DNA of 64,000 nucleotides from Saccharicrinis sp965230625. GTDB lineage: Bacteria; Bacteroidota; Bacteroidia; Bacteroidales; Marinilabiliaceae. Shown here piece after piece: positions 18,261 through 28,127 of the stretch. The translations under genes and the position numbers were made by a program. The stretch is from positions 5,022,001-5,086,000 of the forward strand of contig CBDDLL010000001.1 in assembly GCA_965230625.1 (NCBI GenBank), read 5' to 3'. A model generated the notes under the pieces. That model searched no databases. It had not been told where the DNA came from and was given only the letters and a program-made list of their open reading frames with translations. The stretch's first letter is position 1. Every line of letters starts with the position of its first letter.

Positions 18261-21200
18261 ATGAATTGTATAAATTTCATAAAGGCCATTAATGAATTTA
18301 AGTATAAGTTTTATTTCTTACTTCCAATATTTTTGCTGTTTTCCAATACGGAAAGTTCATCTCAAATAAATGTAGATTTTTCAGCAGAAATCACAGATGG
18401 ATGCTCTCCTTTGATTGTACAATTCACTAATTTAACTAATGAAAATGATAATTATACATACCTATGGGATTTTGGCAACGGAAATACTTCTACTCTAAAA
18501 AATCCAATATCAACATATAATTCACCAGGTAATTACTCTGTGACTTTAACTGTATATGATGGATTGCAGGATGATAAAAGCTTAACTAAAAATGATTATA
18601 TAAATGTTTATTCAGTTCCTAGTATTGATTTTTCTCCAAATCTTCCAATAGAAGAATGTGCCCCACATGAAATCGCTTTTAATAGCATGGTTACACCCAA
18701 TAGTAATAACGGTACTTATACATGGGATTTTGGAGATGGTATTCTAAGTTCGGAACCAAATCCTGTTCATACCTATAAACAGCCTGGAATATATAATGTC
18801 ACTCTTGTTTTTGAAGATATAAATGGATGTACAGGAAAAATAACTTACGAAAATATAATTACCATTAAAAAACCTACAGCTGCATTTGATATTAATGAAA
18901 AAAGATCATGCAGTGGTGAATTAAACACTCAATTTAATAATCAATCATATGGAATTGGTACTTTAGAATACGAGTGGGATTTTGGAGATTCTCAAAGTTC
19001 TACAGAATCAAACCCAATACACTTTTATTCAACTGCTGGTATATTTGATGTTACATTACATGTTACAGATGATTTAGGCTGTAAAGACACCCTTACAATT
19101 GAGGATATAATTGAAATAACTGATACTAAAGCAGATTTTTCAATAATTAATGACACAGTTTGCCCTAACCAAGTGATAGATTTTACAAACACTTCTATTA
19201 ACAACAGGATTAATTCATGGGATTTTGGAGATAGTCACATCTCATCCGAAGTTAATCCTTCCCATTCTTTTTCTGAACCAGGTAATTATATAGTGAAACT
19301 TAAAGTCGACAATTATGAGTGTTCTCATACATACAGTAACCAAATACATGTTCAGGATGTAGAAATAGATTTTTCAATCTCTGATGAATTTAGCTGTCAG
19401 GTTCCTGTAGATATAACATATACTCCAATTGGCAAAGACATATCTTCATATATTTGGGACTTTGGAGGCGAAGTAACATCATCAGAACAATCTCCTACAC
19501 ATACTTATAGGTTAACGAGTGATTTAAATAAAAATGGTACTGAAAGCTATTCCACAAAACTAACTGTTACATCAAAATATGGATGTTCAAAAGAAATAGA
19601 AAAACCTGATATTTTTACCATCACAATACCCAAAGTTACCATAACAACAGATAATCCAATATCAGGTTGCAAACCTATAAACATTAATTTTGGTCATACA
19701 ATAACTTATAATACAACATTTGACAATGTTTCTGATATTAATTGGAAAATTGATGAAGCTGATATTACTACTGATGACTCATTCGAACACAGTTTTAACG
19801 AAATTGGAGAATACAATGTTCAACTAACGGTTAATACTCAACTTGGTTGCTCTTCTTCTGTTATAACCAATATAACAGTAGGACAGCCTCAAAATCCTAA
19901 TTTTACTGTAAAAGATAAAAGTGTTTTTTGTGCATACGAAGTAGTTGAGTTTAATGATCTTTCACACGATCCTTCTCAAATTAACAATACTGTTTGGGAA
20001 TTTGGAGATGGAAACCAAAGTTTCATGGGAATTCCAATTCATCAATATACAGATACCGGATACATGGATGTTACTTTAAATGTATATCATAATGGTTGTT
20101 TAAGTAAAATAACTAAAGAAGATGTTCTTTACATTAATGGTCCAATAGCCAGTATCAATAGATTAACTAACTGCGAAAAACCATACGAAGCAGAATTCGA
20201 AATTTCTTTAAAGGATGCAGATTCTTACAAATGTTATTTTGGAGATGGAGACTCAATACTTAATGTTGGAACAAATTTTTCTCACTTATATGCCGAAAAA
20301 GGCACCTATCCAGTTATTTTATATGCCTACAATACCGAAAAAAATTGTTTTTATGCATATCAAAACAATATTGATATTACCGATCCAAAAGCAGCTTTTG
20401 ATACCACAGGATTAGGTCCTTGCAGATATACTGAATTAACATTTGATCCATCTTCTAGCGAAGACGCTTCCTTTTTTAATCATAACGAATTAAATAATAA
20501 ATATCTATGGGATTTTGGAGATGGTACTGAGGAGCAGTTTACATACAATGAAACAACTCATGAATATGCAAAAGCTGGTAATTACACAATTCATCTTGTT
20601 ATTAAGGATAGTAATACTTGTTCCGACACTATTACCAAAGAAATTAAAATATATCATCCTGAAACTAATTTTTCTTCCAATTACCTGCAAGGCTGTATTC
20701 CTGTACAATTTGAATTTACCGATTTAACAATCCATGAATTACCTATTGTTGAATGGAACTGGGATTTTGGGGACGATCAAACATCTCAAGTACAAAATCC
20801 TATACATACTTTTCAAGATTTTGGTAATTATAATGTAATTCTATCCGTAAGAAACGAAAGAGGCTGTGAATCAAGTATTACATTAAACAACGCAATTAAG
20901 GTTGTTGAACCTGATGCTAATTTTAAAGTTTCGGATATTAACTCATGCATTAATGATCCCATTGAATTTTATGATGTTTCATTAAGTAATATTGTAGAGT
21001 TTAATTGGAATTTTGGAGACGGAAATACAAGCAATGATCGAAATCCTGAACATACATATACTTCTCCTGGTCAATATGATATTTCATTAGAAATTATTGA
21101 TGATCATGGCTGCATTAAAGATAGCATTTCGCCAAGCTTAATAGATATTGAAGAACCTCCAAGTGCCAATTTTTCAAGTGACAAACAAGAATCAAACTGT

Positions 21201-22640
21201 TATCCTTTCCCTGTTCTTTTTTCAAATGAAACTATATACAATGGCGATGGCTCTCAGAAATGGATATTCGGAGATAATCTTACTGGTTCAACAATTAAAA
21301 ATCCGCAACATATTTATAGTAAACCTGGCTCTTATGATGTATCTCTAATTGCATATTCTAAAAATGAATGCCCAGATACTATTACCAAAAAAAATTATAT
21401 AAATATCGGTGGCCCTTATGCTGAAATTCAATTAGCTGATACTGCTTGCATCTATAACAACATTTCGTTTTCGATGAAAAATGAACAAAACATATCCTCT
21501 ATTATCTGGGATTTTGGTGATGGGTACACATCTTCAGAAGAAAACACTACACATAAATACAACCAAAAAGGTAAATTATATCCTTCATTAATTCTAAAAA
21601 CCAACTCCAGTTTTGCTTGTAATAAAGTTGTTACAGACTCAATTTTCATTAATGAGCTACTTGCTAATTTTAGTTATGTAGATGATGTCCAAAATGGATG
21701 CGTTCCTTTAAATATTCAATTGAGCAATTCTTCAGAACATGCGTCTAATTTTTTGTGGTATACAAGTAATGGTTTAACTTCTGAGGAAACAAATCCTTCC
21801 TTCAATTTTTCCGAAAGTGGTAATTATACCTTAAGGCTTATTTCTAGTGATAATTTTGGTTGCAAAGATACCTTGCTAAATGAACTTTCGGTTTACCCAT
21901 TACCAACAATAACAATCACCTCTGACACCTTTATATGTATTGGAAACAATATTGAATTGTTAGCAGAGGGAGGAATTAAATATAAGTGGTCGAATGAGAA
22001 TTTATTAGACAACCCAAACATTGATTCTCCAATAGCATCTCCAACTGAAAATTCCAAGTTTATTGTAAATGTAACAGACGAAAACAATTGTGTAGATAAA
22101 GACTCTGTAACAATAACAGTTCAGCAAATTCCTACGGTTAATTTAAATGATTCAACCATTATTGTAGGTGAAACCATTCAAGTTAACATTAAAAAGGATG
22201 AAATAAAAAACTATTTATGGCAGGAAAGCGAAGGCATTTCATGTTTAGACTGCCCAAACCCTATCCTTTTTCCCCCTAAAGATCAAACATATATTGTCTC
22301 TATTACCGACACTAGTGAATGTTTTACAATAGATTCTGAGACTCATGTAACCGTATTAAGGAAATTTTCGTTAGATGTACCATTAGCATTTACTCCCAAT
22401 GATGATAACTTAAACGACGAAGTATACGTAAAGGGATGGGGGATTAGAGAGCTAATTTATTTTAGAGTTTTTAATCGACTTGGCCAATTAATCTATAATT
22501 CAAACAATATAGATGAAGGTTGGGATGGAATGTTCAAAGGCAAACCGCAGATAACAGATACATATAATTACGTGGTAAAAGTACTTACGTATGATGATAA
22601 AATATTAGAAAAAAAAGGAAGCATCAAACTAATTAGGTAA
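18261..22640 (+). CDS. Large PKD-repeat surface protein with type B (CHU_C) T9SS sorting domain
   Basis: A 1459-residue exported protein. A signal segment at about 14-36 (ending SSSQ) is followed by about 14 PKD-like repeats up to about residue 1210, each with a W-D-F-G-(D/N)-G or degraded version of it. Most repeats carry one Cys near the start (GC-x-P-type) and one before the last strand (GC-x-x-x-I-type), so each may be disulfide-bonded. About 160 residues of Ig-like sequence follow, then the C-terminal CHU_C domain (about 1370-1459) with FTPNDDNLNDE, FRVFNRLGQLIY and GWDGMFKG, which targets proteins to T9SS for surface attachment or release. SprB-like adhesins have this build. It is the first gene of the plus-strand set; the divergent PorP/SprF-like gene is its likely export partner. 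No enzymatic domain was seen. Confidence 0.9.
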   Translation: MNCINFIKAINEFKYKFYFLLPIFLLFSNTESSSQINVDFSAEITDGCSPLIVQFTNLTNENDNYTYLWDFGNGNTSTLKNPISTYNSPGNYSVTLTVYDGLQDDKSLTKNDYINVYSVPSIDFSPNLPIEECAPHEIAFNSMVTPNSNNGTYTWDFGDGILSSEPNPVHTYKQPGIYNVTLVFEDINGCTGKITYENIITIKKPTAAFDINEKRSCSGELNTQFNNQSYGIGTLEYEWDFGDSQSSTESNPIHFYSTAGIFDVTLHVTDDLGCKDTLTIEDIIEITDTKADFSIINDTVCPNQVIDFTNTSINNRINSWDFGDSHISSEVNPSHSFSEPGNYIVKLKVDNYECSHTYSNQIHVQDVEIDFSISDEFSCQVPVDITYTPIGKDISSYIWDFGGEVTSSEQSPTHTYRLTSDLNKNGTESYSTKLTVTSKYGCSKEIEKPDIFTITIPKVTITTDNPISGCKPININFGHTITYNTTFDNVSDINWKIDEADITTDDSFEHSFNEIGEYNVQLTVNTQLGCSSSVITNITVGQPQNPNFTVKDKSVFCAYEVVEFNDLSHDPSQINNTVWEFGDGNQSFMGIPIHQYTDTGYMDVTLNVYHNGCLSKITKEDVLYINGPIASINRLTNCEKPYEAEFEISLKDADSYKCYFGDGDSILNVGTNFSHLYAEKGTYPVILYAYNTEKNCFYAYQNNIDITDPKAAFDTTGLGPCRYTELTFDPSSSEDASFFNHNELNNKYLWDFGDGTEEQFTYNETTHEYAKAGNYTIHLVIKDSNTCSDTITKEIKIYHPETNFSSNYLQGCIPVQFEFTDLTIHELPIVEWNWDFGDDQTSQVQNPIHTFQDFGNYNVILSVRNERGCESSITLNNAIKVVEPDANFKVSDINSCINDPIEFYDVSLSNIVEFNWNFGDGNTSNDRNPEHTYTSPGQYDISLEIIDDHGCIKDSISPSLIDIEEPPSANFSSDKQESNCYPFPVLFSNETIYNGDGSQKWIFGDNLTGSTIKNPQHIYSKPGSYDVSLIAYSKNECPDTITKKNYINIGGPYAEIQLADTACIYNNISFSMKNEQNISSIIWDFGDGYTSSEENTTHKYNQKGKLYPSLILKTNSSFACNKVVTDSIFINELLANFSYVDDVQNGCVPLNIQLSNSSEHASNFLWYTSNGLTSEETNPSFNFSESGNYTLRLISSDNFGCKDTLLNELSVYPLPTITITSDTFICIGNNIELLAEGGIKYKWSNENLLDNPNIDSPIASPTENSKFIVNVTDENNCVDKDSVTITVQQIPTVNLNDSTIIVGETIQVNIKKDEIKNYLWQESEGISCLDCPNPILFPPKDQTYIVSITDTSECFTIDSETHVTVLRKFSLDVPLAFTPNDDNLNDEVYVKGWGIRELIYFRVFNRLGQLIYNSNNIDEGWDGMFKGKPQITDTYNYVVKVLTYDDKILEKKGSIKLIR

Positions 22641-22653
22641 GCTAAAGTACACT

Positions 22654-23781
22654 ATGGAGAAAAAAGGCAAGATATTAGTTGTTGACGACAATCCTAAAAA
22701 CATTCAGGTTTTAGGAAATATATTGAGTGATAATGATTATGAGGTTGAAATTGCACTTGGTGGTAAAGAAGCAATAGATTGGCTTAAAGAAGAGCAATTT
22801 GATCTGTTGTTACTTGACATTATGATGCCAGAAGTAAATGGTTTTGAAGTTTGCGAAACTCTGCGAAAAAATCCCAAGTTGGATATCATGCCTATTATTT
22901 ATCTGTCCGCTAAAAACGATAAAGAAAGTATGGTTCATGGCTTTAAAGTTGGAGGTCAGGATTTTATTACCAAGCCTTTTGATACTTCGGAACTTTTAGC
23001 TCGAGTAAGTACGCATGTTGAATTAAAAAAGAGTAGAGAAAAAATACTAAAAACAAACATCCTACTCGAAGAAAAAGTGAAAAAACGTACAATAGAGCTT
23101 GAAGAGTCAAATAAAAAACTATTAACATTAACACAAACCAAAGATAAGTTCTTGTCTTTTATTGGTAAGCAAGTTTATTCTCCCTTAAATTCAATTAATA
23201 AAGCTGTTAACCTAATAAAACATTCTGCCGAATCTGCACGCTTATCCGAAATGATAAGGATGTTAGAAAAATCCGTTAACAACTTAGAACATATCACTAA
23301 AATGGCTAGTCAAATTACTCAAATTAACAATAAAGAAGAGCTTGGCTACCAGAATTTTTATATCAATGGAATTATAGAACACATATTAATTCATCAAGAC
23401 AATTTAATTGAGGAGAAGAATTTAGAACTTAATATTGATATTGACGAATCATTGAAAATTTATGGTTCAATGGATTTGATAAAAAACTCCATTATCGGCT
23501 TGCTAGATACAATTTTAAGACATGTAGACAATGATTCAAATATTAATATTAAATTTAATACGTTAGAAAATTTAAATGAATTAAGTGTTGAATTTAAATG
23601 TTCAAGTTGGGACAGTAAAGATATAAATTCAATGCCAGAAGAGTCTATATTATATTTTTCGTATGCCGATTTGGTTATGGATTTTCATAATGGTAAATTC
23701 GCTGTTGATCAAACTAATGCAACCAAAATTTTTAAATGGCAGTTTACGTTTGAGAAAGAATTAAGTAAAATAACAGTTTAA
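22654..23781 (+). CDS. Response regulator fused to a degenerate histidine kinase-like domain
   Basis: The N-terminal receiver domain (about 5-120) is intact: acidic pair D11-D12, phosphoacceptor D55 in LLLLDIMMP, and K107 in FITKPF. A coiled coil (about 124-162) leads to a region that aligns with the HisKA dimerisation domain (DKFLSFIGKQVYSPLNSI), but the histidine that normally follows the A/S-x position is Lys172, so autophosphorylation is not possible. The remaining 190 residues resemble a HATPase fold without recognisable N or G boxes. It may act as a phosphorylation-controlled binding partner rather than a kinase. It starts 13 bases after the PKD gene and precedes a lipoprotein gene by 21 bases. 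The receiver call is firm, the output function unknown. Confidence 0.85.
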   Translation: MEKKGKILVVDDNPKNIQVLGNILSDNDYEVEIALGGKEAIDWLKEEQFDLLLLDIMMPEVNGFEVCETLRKNPKLDIMPIIYLSAKNDKESMVHGFKVGGQDFITKPFDTSELLARVSTHVELKKSREKILKTNILLEEKVKKRTIELEESNKKLLTLTQTKDKFLSFIGKQVYSPLNSINKAVNLIKHSAESARLSEMIRMLEKSVNNLEHITKMASQITQINNKEELGYQNFYINGIIEHILIHQDNLIEEKNLELNIDIDESLKIYGSMDLIKNSIIGLLDTILRHVDNDSNINIKFNTLENLNELSVEFKCSSWDSKDINSMPEESILYFSYADLVMDFHNGKFAVDQTNATKIFKWQFTFEKELSKITV

Positions 23782-23802
23782 TTAATTATAAAACTATTTT
23801 GT

Positions 23803-24696
23803 ATGTTTAAGAACATTGTTTTTTCAACATTTATAGCATTAATTATAGTACTAAGTGGGTGTAATAGCAGTAATAAAGCTAAACAAAAAGAAACATCAGA
23901 ACCATCTCTAGATTTTGAATCAATTAATGTAATAGATTCAATAGATGCTGTATTTTATGCTTTGCCTTCGCCAGAAGAAATAATCAATTATGTGAAAGAT
24001 CATAATGTAACTTTTAATCCCAAATTATTACATAACCATAACGAAGCAAAACTATATGCTGGATATGAGAAGAAAGCATTAGTTTGCGGAATATATTTTG
24101 CGGATTTAGCCTATATTTCTGCATTTAACAAGTCTGATTTTTCTGCCGAATATTTATCAACTATTGATTATCTATTGAAGGAATTAAATATTAATCCTGA
24201 TTTTACAGAGGATCAACAAAGAAGAATTGTTGACGCATCGCAAGAACCTGACTCGCTATATTCAATTTCACGTGAGCTATACGATACTGTTATTAGTTAC
24301 CTTCAAGAGTATGACGAAGGAAAAACCTTATCTCTATTATCTGTAGGAACATTTATTGAAAGTCTTTATATTACAACGAAATTACACAACGATTTTGAAA
24401 ATCAGAAAGCAGCAATTAATCGAATTGCAGAACAAAAGCTTCTATTTGAAGATATTGTAACGATGGTAAAAACCTACAAAGAAAATGAGGTTATGAAAGA
24501 TTTAATAAGAGACTTAAATGTTCTGGAACACTCTTTCAATAGTTTAGATGTAAAATTTGGAGAAGGTAATGCTGAAACTCAAAAAGACGGATCATTACAT
24601 ATTGAGGGAAAAAACCAAATAACTATATCTGAGGAAAACTATTTTATTTTCTCTGATAACGTACAAGACTTTAGAACTAAACTGAAGAAGCAATAA
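23803..24696 (+). CDS. Lipoprotein of unknown function
   Basis: A 297-residue protein with a lipoprotein signal peptide ending at Cys20 (lipobox VLSGC), so membrane-anchored. The mature part is mainly helical and acidic, with segments such as YAGYEKKALVCGIYFADLAYISAFN and LSVGTFIESLYITTKLHNDFEN. I believe similar hypothetical lipoproteins occur in other Bacteroidota but cannot name a family. It sits 21 bases after the response regulator/pseudokinase gene and 18 bases before the small exported-protein gene, so it is cotranscribed with the PKD protein. A role as an envelope partner or sensor input for the neighbouring signalling proteins is possible, based on position only. Confidence 0.75.
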   Translation: MFKNIVFSTFIALIIVLSGCNSSNKAKQKETSEPSLDFESINVIDSIDAVFYALPSPEEIINYVKDHNVTFNPKLLHNHNEAKLYAGYEKKALVCGIYFADLAYISAFNKSDFSAEYLSTIDYLLKELNINPDFTEDQQRRIVDASQEPDSLYSISRELYDTVISYLQEYDEGKTLSLLSVGTFIESLYITTKLHNDFENQKAAINRIAEQKLLFEDIVTMVKTYKENEVMKDLIRDLNVLEHSFNSLDVKFGEGNAETQKDGSLHIEGKNQITISEENYFIFSDNVQDFRTKLKKQ

Positions 24697-24714
24697 TCCC
24701 TAATCCCTGTTACT

Positions 24715-25137
24715 ATGAAAAAAACTTTAATTGTTTTGCTTATTGGTATTTTTATAATTTCGATAGTAACATATGCAAATGATTGTAATAATACTTATAA
24801 GAAATGTAAATCTCCGGATAAATCATTTAAACTAAGCTCTTCTTCAAGATCAATAAAATTACGAAAAGGGAAGAAAGCAAGAATTGTTTTAAATGCTTTT
24901 GGAGGAAAAGAATATTATTTCTCAACATATTCCAAACCTAAAGTTGGGAGTATACAATTTAAAGTTGTAAGTTCTCTTAGTAACAAAGTTTTATACGACA
25001 ACTCTGCCGAAGGGCTTATAGATCATAAACAATTTATAGTAAAAAACACACAAAAGCTTTATATCGAGATTTTTGCACCAAACTGGCAAAGTACAAATTC
25101 TTATGAATGTGCTGGTTTTAAAATAGCATATAGGTAA
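24715..25137 (+). CDS. Small exported protein, related to the protein at 11343-11843
   Basis: A 140-residue protein with an N-terminal signal segment (about 4-23). The mature part starts with two Cys (NDCNNTYKKC), followed by a Ser-rich basic stretch, beta-strands including VLYDNSAEG and YIEIFAPN, and a final ECAGFKIAYR segment. It lacks the charged tail of its relative at 11343-11843. The shared order of Cys residues, the V-L-Y-D-N / V-F-W-D-N strand and the closing C-x-G-x-x-I-x-Y motif make a common origin likely. No named family recognised. It lies 18 bases after the lipoprotein gene and 26-38 bases before the hybrid kinase gene. Confidence 0.75.
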   Translation: MKKTLIVLLIGIFIISIVTYANDCNNTYKKCKSPDKSFKLSSSSRSIKLRKGKKARIVLNAFGGKEYYFSTYSKPKVGSIQFKVVSSLSNKVLYDNSAEGLIDHKQFIVKNTQKLYIEIFAPNWQSTNSYECAGFKIAYR

Positions 25138-25175
25138 ATTTCTTTTAAAAGCGGAAAAACATATTGCCAAAGCTA

Positions 25176-27854
25176 ATGGCGGGAATTGATAGTGGAAATC
25201 TGGATTTAAATTTTGAAATGTTCAACTCATCAGAGTTGGCTTTTGTTGCATTTGACTTAAATGGAATCATTCGGGCAACCAATAAGCAACTTTGTTTATT
25301 TGCCGATTTAAGTAATGAAGAACTTATTGGTAAAAAAATAGATGAAAAATTAAAATTCTACGATAGTTATACTGGTAACGAAATAAACTTATTAGAACTA
25401 TGTATTGATAAAAAAATTTATACTATCAATATGGTTCATACTTTAATATTTATTTCGGAAAATGGAAAAGAATATAAAATTGCTGTTCAAATAAATAAAA
25501 CAGAAGATCATTCGATACATTTTGATGGCTTTTTACTTACTATTGAAAAACAATCAAGTAATAATTTAGTTGATTCTGAGAGTTCCGATAGAGATTATAT
25601 GCTATCTCTTGCTACAAAAAATGGTAAAATAGCTGTATGGAAGTTCGTATTAGGTAATCAACAATTTAGAGTAGATCCATTTTTTAAAACCATTATAGAA
25701 CGTTCCAATTTTAATTACAATAACCTTGACATAAAAGGATTAATAGATATAATAGTTGATTCTGATAAAGATTATGCAAAAAAAGAGTTAGTAGATTTCA
25801 TTGATGGAATTAGTGATAAATACGAATCTACTTTTAGGATTAAAACTGGAATAAATGAACATAAATGGATTTTAAGTACAGGTATATTCTCTGAGTGGGA
25901 CTTAGAAGGAAGACCCATAACTATAGTTGGTTATTTTCAGGATATTACAGAAAGAAAAAACAGAGAATTAGATATTCTTAAACAAAGATCTCTACTTAAA
26001 GCTACCATTGAATCTACCTCTTCTGGTATTGTTGTTATTGATGCTTCTAATGACATTATACTACATAATAAAAAACTCTTTGAACTATGGAGGATACCTT
26101 TAAATTATCAACTTACAACAAAAGAAAAGTTTGAAAACCATATTTTAACACAAATCAGCTCTGATTGCGATTTTACTCAGTTAGTAAAAAGTAAAGTAAA
26201 ATTTAATAATACACAATTAAATTCAGAAATTCACCTTAATGATGGGCGCTATTTAGAATGCTATTCTGGGCCACAGATAATGGATAAAGAAATTGTTGGT
26301 AGAATATGGAGCTTTACTGATATTACTGAACGCAAATTAAATGAAATAGAACTACAACAAGCGAAAGAACTAGCTGAAACTGCTAATAAAGCTAAAAGTT
26401 CATTTCTTGCTAATATGAGTCATGAGATTCGTACTCCACTTAATGCAATTCTTGGTTTTTCAGAAATTCTTGAAAGAAAAATAACAGATCCAAACATAAT
26501 AAATTACGTAACATCCATTACCAAAAGTGGAAAAACGTTATTATCTCTTCTAAATGAAATATTGGATCTTTCAAAAATAGAAGCAGATAAACTCAAACTG
26601 CAGTTAAATGAGGTAAATATTAAATATTTATTTACAGAAATCACTAAAATTTTCCAGACTCAAGCCCAGGAAAAAGGCTTAGTTTTTGAAATCATCGAAA
26701 AGAGTTATATCCCCGAAATAATTTTAATTGATGAAATAAGGCTAAAACAAATACTTATTAATATTATTGATAATGCCATAAAGTTTACAATATATGGATT
26801 TGTTCAAGTTGCATATTATGTAGAAATACAAGCTGATAATTCTGTAAGTTTAAAAATAGCAATAACCGATTCTGGTATTGGAATAGAAGACGACCAAACT
26901 GAACATATTTTTGAAGATTTTAAGCAAAGAGATGATCAAGACAATAGGTTGTTCGAGGGTACTGGACTTGGACTTTCCATAAGCAAAAGACTTTTGGATC
27001 TTATGAATGGAACTATTAGTGTAGAAAGTAAATTTAATCAAGGAAGTACTTTTTTTATTAATATTCCCAATATTACTATTATTAATGAACAAACTCACCT
27101 ACCTAAAGAAATTAAGTTAGATCCCAATAGAATAGAATTTGATCCGGCTAAAATTGTGTTAGTAGATGACAGGATTACTGATAGGGAAGTAATTAAAGGA
27201 TTATTAGCTCCATATGAATTTGAAATCATTGAAGCCGAAAACGGAAAGCAAGCTGTCAATATAATAATGGAACAACTTCCTGATCTTGTTTTAATGGATA
27301 TTAAAATGCCTTTAATGAATGGGATTGAAGCTTCAATAATACTTAAATCTCATGAGAATATTAAAAATATTCCATTTATTGCTATAACTGCTTTATCAAG
27401 CAGTGAAGATATGAAAAACATAAATAAATACTTTGATAACCATGTTGGTAAACCTGTTCAATTAGAAGAATTAATTACTATCTTATCTTGGTACTTAAAA
27501 CATAAAAAAAAGAAAACACAATCTATTAATGAACAAGAAAATAAAAACACTTTCACACTTCCTCCTGATCATTTATTAGAAAAAACATACATTAATGTAA
27601 ACGAGGTAATAATACCTTTAATAAATGAAATTAAAGAACTGCATTCTTCCGTAAAAATTAAGAACCTTGTACAAAAACTGAATGATCTTTCAGAACAACT
27701 AGGGTTAGAGTATTTAAAAAATATATCCGAAAGTATTAAAATAAGCGCTAACAGTTTTGACATTGAAGCTATTGATAAAAGTATGGATGAACTATCTCAA
27801 TTTCACGAAGTACTTGAAAGCCAACTCCTAAAAAATGGCTGGAGTAGTAGCTAA
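25176..27854 (+). CDS. PAS-domain hybrid histidine kinase / response regulator
   Basis: A cytoplasmic sensor with no obvious membrane segment. It has a PAS-like domain (about 15-130), two further PAS modules each ending in the PAC-type motif D-I-T-E-R-K (near 265 and 395), a HisKA domain with the phosphoacceptor H416 in NMSHEIRTP, an ATPase domain with NIIDNAIKF, DSGIGIE and GTGLGLSISKRL, and a receiver domain with D708 in LVLMDIKMP and K in HVGKPV. The last 90 residues form a helical tail like an Hpt domain but with no obvious acceptor His. The frame is open to a TTG at 25164; I chose the ATG at 25176. It is the last gene of the plus-strand set and may signal to the receiver of the 22654 protein; that link is inferred. 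Confidence 0.88.
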   Translation: MAGIDSGNLDLNFEMFNSSELAFVAFDLNGIIRATNKQLCLFADLSNEELIGKKIDEKLKFYDSYTGNEINLLELCIDKKIYTINMVHTLIFISENGKEYKIAVQINKTEDHSIHFDGFLLTIEKQSSNNLVDSESSDRDYMLSLATKNGKIAVWKFVLGNQQFRVDPFFKTIIERSNFNYNNLDIKGLIDIIVDSDKDYAKKELVDFIDGISDKYESTFRIKTGINEHKWILSTGIFSEWDLEGRPITIVGYFQDITERKNRELDILKQRSLLKATIESTSSGIVVIDASNDIILHNKKLFELWRIPLNYQLTTKEKFENHILTQISSDCDFTQLVKSKVKFNNTQLNSEIHLNDGRYLECYSGPQIMDKEIVGRIWSFTDITERKLNEIELQQAKELAETANKAKSSFLANMSHEIRTPLNAILGFSEILERKITDPNIINYVTSITKSGKTLLSLLNEILDLSKIEADKLKLQLNEVNIKYLFTEITKIFQTQAQEKGLVFEIIEKSYIPEIILIDEIRLKQILINIIDNAIKFTIYGFVQVAYYVEIQADNSVSLKIAITDSGIGIEDDQTEHIFEDFKQRDDQDNRLFEGTGLGLSISKRLLDLMNGTISVESKFNQGSTFFINIPNITIINEQTHLPKEIKLDPNRIEFDPAKIVLVDDRITDREVIKGLLAPYEFEIIEAENGKQAVNIIMEQLPDLVLMDIKMPLMNGIEASIILKSHENIKNIPFIAITALSSSEDMKNINKYFDNHVGKPVQLEELITILSWYLKHKKKKTQSINEQENKNTFTLPPDHLLEKTYINVNEVIIPLINEIKELHSSVKIKNLVQKLNDLSEQLGLEYLKNISESIKISANSFDIEAIDKSMDELSQFHEVLESQLLKNGWSSS

Positions 27855-28127
27855 TATAAAACTTAGTAATACTCACAATTATGAATTTAAAAGACTTGGA
27901 TCTTAGATGAGAAACAAATTCATTATTGTAATAAATCTAACTAAACATTATAATTAAATAAGCGTACAAACTTTTATAATGAATTACATTAAATTTTTTA
28001 CTATATGATATTAAATTCAAACAGTACTTAAAATATAAATTTAAATTTTAAGTTAAATAATAAATTATTCAATAGTAAAAGTAGCCATTTATTTTTTTTA
28101 TACTTTTACCGCACATTAATTAAAATC

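Noticed and set aside
18400..21900. Repeated sequence in the PKD gene as a possible DNA repeat or CRISPR-like array
   Set aside because: The periodicity is in the protein (W-D-F-G motif about every 85-95 residues); DNA copies differ and have no constant spacer length.
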